Source of the DNA: Benzoatithermus sp963720725 | GTDB lineage: Bacteria > Pseudomonadota > Alphaproteobacteria > Geminicoccales > Geminicoccaceae | Direction of reading: 5' to 3' | Assembly (NCBI GenBank): GCA_963720725.1 | Contig: CAVRGN010000003.1 | Location: 1,701,189 to 1,765,188 of the forward strand | DNA: 64,000 nt | Shown: one piece after another, positions 63,170 through 64,000 of the stretch | Position numbering within the stretch: position 1 is the first letter of the stretch | Layout of the letters: each line of letters begins with the position of its first letter | Made by a program: the position numbers and the translations under genes | The notes under the pieces: model-generated | Told to the model about the DNA's origin: nothing | Seen by the model: the letters and a program-made list of their open reading frames with translations, nothing else | Databases searched by the model: none

Positions 63170-64000
63170 TCAGGCGGCGACGCGGCGCGCGATCGCGGTC
63201 ACGTGGCGCAGGTCGGAGCCGCAGCAGCCGCCGAACACGTTGAGCCAGGGCATGCGCGCCTTGATCTCGGCATACTGGCCAGCGAGCTCGTCCGGATCGC
63301 CGTCGTCCAGGGTCGCCGCGGCGTCGAGCTCGGCGTGGCTCTTGCGGCTGGCGTTGCAGCGCAGGCCGCGGATGCGCCGGGCCCAGGGCGCATCGGCGAG
63401 CTCGGCCGAGAAGTGGTCGGGGTGGGCGCAGTTGACCATGAAGTAGGCGGGCGCCGCGTCGCTGGCGGCATCGACCTTGCCGATGGCCTCGGCCAGGGTC
63501 TCGCCGGTGGGCAGGCGGCCGTCGGTCTCGACCGTGAACGAGACCACGTGCGGCAGGCCCGCGGCCTCGGCGGCACGCGAGAAGCCCGCGGCCTCGTCGC
63601 CCTGGGTGTGGGTCATGGCGGTCACCATGTCGACCTCGGTCCCGGCGAGCCAGCCGAGCTGGGTCGCGTGGTAGGCCTCCGCCTGCCCGGCCGTGATCGT
63701 CGCGTCGGGCGCGTAGGCGTCGCCGCGCGGGCCGATCGGCGCGTTGAGGAGGATGGGCCCCTGGCCGCCCCGGAACTCGTCGCGCAAGGCCGCGACGAAG
63801 GCGATCGCCTCCTGGTTGGCCCGGCGCTGGAAGGCCTCGTCCTCGCCGAGCTCGGCCGCCCAGTGGGGATGGGCCTTCCAGGTCGGCGCATCGAGGATGC
63901 AGCCGGTCCCCAGCTCCCGCGCGAGCCGGAGATAGCCGCGGAGATATTCGGCCATCTGCGCGCGGCCGGCGGCCGAGGGCAGCAGCGTGTGGGCCGCGAA
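63170..64000 (-). CDS. Homocysteine S-methyltransferase family protein (5' part beyond the window)
   Basis: 277 codons of a zinc-dependent homocysteine S-methyltransferase/BHMT-like protein are visible; the N-terminus lies beyond 64000. The zinc ligands are in FMVNCAHPDHFSAEL (Cys) and VFGGCCGSDLRHV (Cys-Cys), and the barrel segment FTVETDGRLPTGETLAEAI supports the family. Role is probably methylation or demethylation of homocysteine or a related thiol; the exact methyl donor is unknown. Confidence 0.92.
   Translation of the reverse strand, partial: FAAHTLLPSAAGRAQMAEYLRGYLRLARELGTGCILDAPTWKAHPHWAAELGEDEAFQRRANQEAIAFVAALRDEFRGGQGPILLNAPIGPRGDAYAPDATITAGQAEAYHATQLGWLAGTEVDMVTAMTHTQGDEAAGFSRAAEAAGLPHVVSFTVETDGRLPTGETLAEAIGKVDAASDAAPAYFMVNCAHPDHFSAELADAPWARRIRGLRCNASRKSHAELDAAATLDDGDPDELAGQYAEIKARMPWLNVFGGCCGSDLRHVTAIARRVAA

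Overview
This is a very GC-rich stretch of a bacterial chromosome, most likely from an alphaproteobacterium of the Rhodospirillales/Geminicoccales type. That placement is inferred from gene families and gene order: a DUF1285, CoA-pyrophosphatase, DUF6111, CCA-transferase run, then rpmH-rnpA-yidD-yidC, then engB-argB, a Tim44-like protein, and a moxR-DUF58-DUF4159 operon. Genes are dense, often overlap by 1-4 nt, and many start at GTG.

Left part (1-15.3 kb): the N-terminus of secA behind a good promoter; two unknown small proteins; an alpha/beta hydrolase coupled to a DUF2333 membrane protein; a Kef/YbaL-type K+:H+ antiporter; a compact operon of membrane-fusion protein, RND pump, EF-hand protein and glycine-zipper lipoprotein; an AI-2E/PerM-family membrane protein; a frameshifted cyclase next to an enolase-superfamily enzyme; DUF3833 and DUF2934 proteins.

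Central part (15.3-37 kb): the moxR operon (MoxR ATPase, DUF58, DUF4159/BatA-like, glutamine-amidotransferase-like membrane protein); a PQQ-type sorbosone dehydrogenase; the conserved DUF1285-NUDIX-DUF6111-cca block; then rpmH-rnpA-yidD-yidC behind a strong promoter. A leftward chromate cassette (damaged chrB, chrA, a phosphotransferase) lies between yidC and engB-argB, genes that are usually close together. Tim44-like, helix-hairpin-helix, aminotransferase, PRC-barrel, DUF2147 and GNAT genes follow.

Metal region (38-48.5 kb): a DMT exporter with a histidine-rich tail, YnfA, a CsoR-type repressor divergent from a CopA copper ATPase with a palindromic operator between them, a permease and a DUF305 protein sharing a second similar operator, an Nramp transporter with an inverted-repeat operator candidate, an M28 peptidase and a CDF zinc/cobalt exporter.

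Right part (48.5-64 kb): alr-dadA for D-alanine metabolism; a zinc alcohol dehydrogenase behind a perfect FNR/Anr-type box, a 12-bp hairpin and an 8-codon leader ORF; a divergent pair of lipoproteins; a frameshifted GST; a desaturase; an orphan PhnD-like protein; a MoaD-like carrier overlapping a BNR propeller; and assorted small proteins. At 60.7-62.8 kb an AT-richer island with two probable defence-type genes (DUF2971 and an Abi C-terminal protein) abuts a tRNA-Arg(CCG) gene. The window ends inside a homocysteine S-methyltransferase-type gene.

Five otherwise well-conserved genes are broken by single-base indels (cyclase, copA, permease, GST, Abi protein). This is either a draft-quality assembly problem or real decay, and needs raw reads to decide. 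No insertion sequence, integrase, CRISPR array or rRNA gene was seen.
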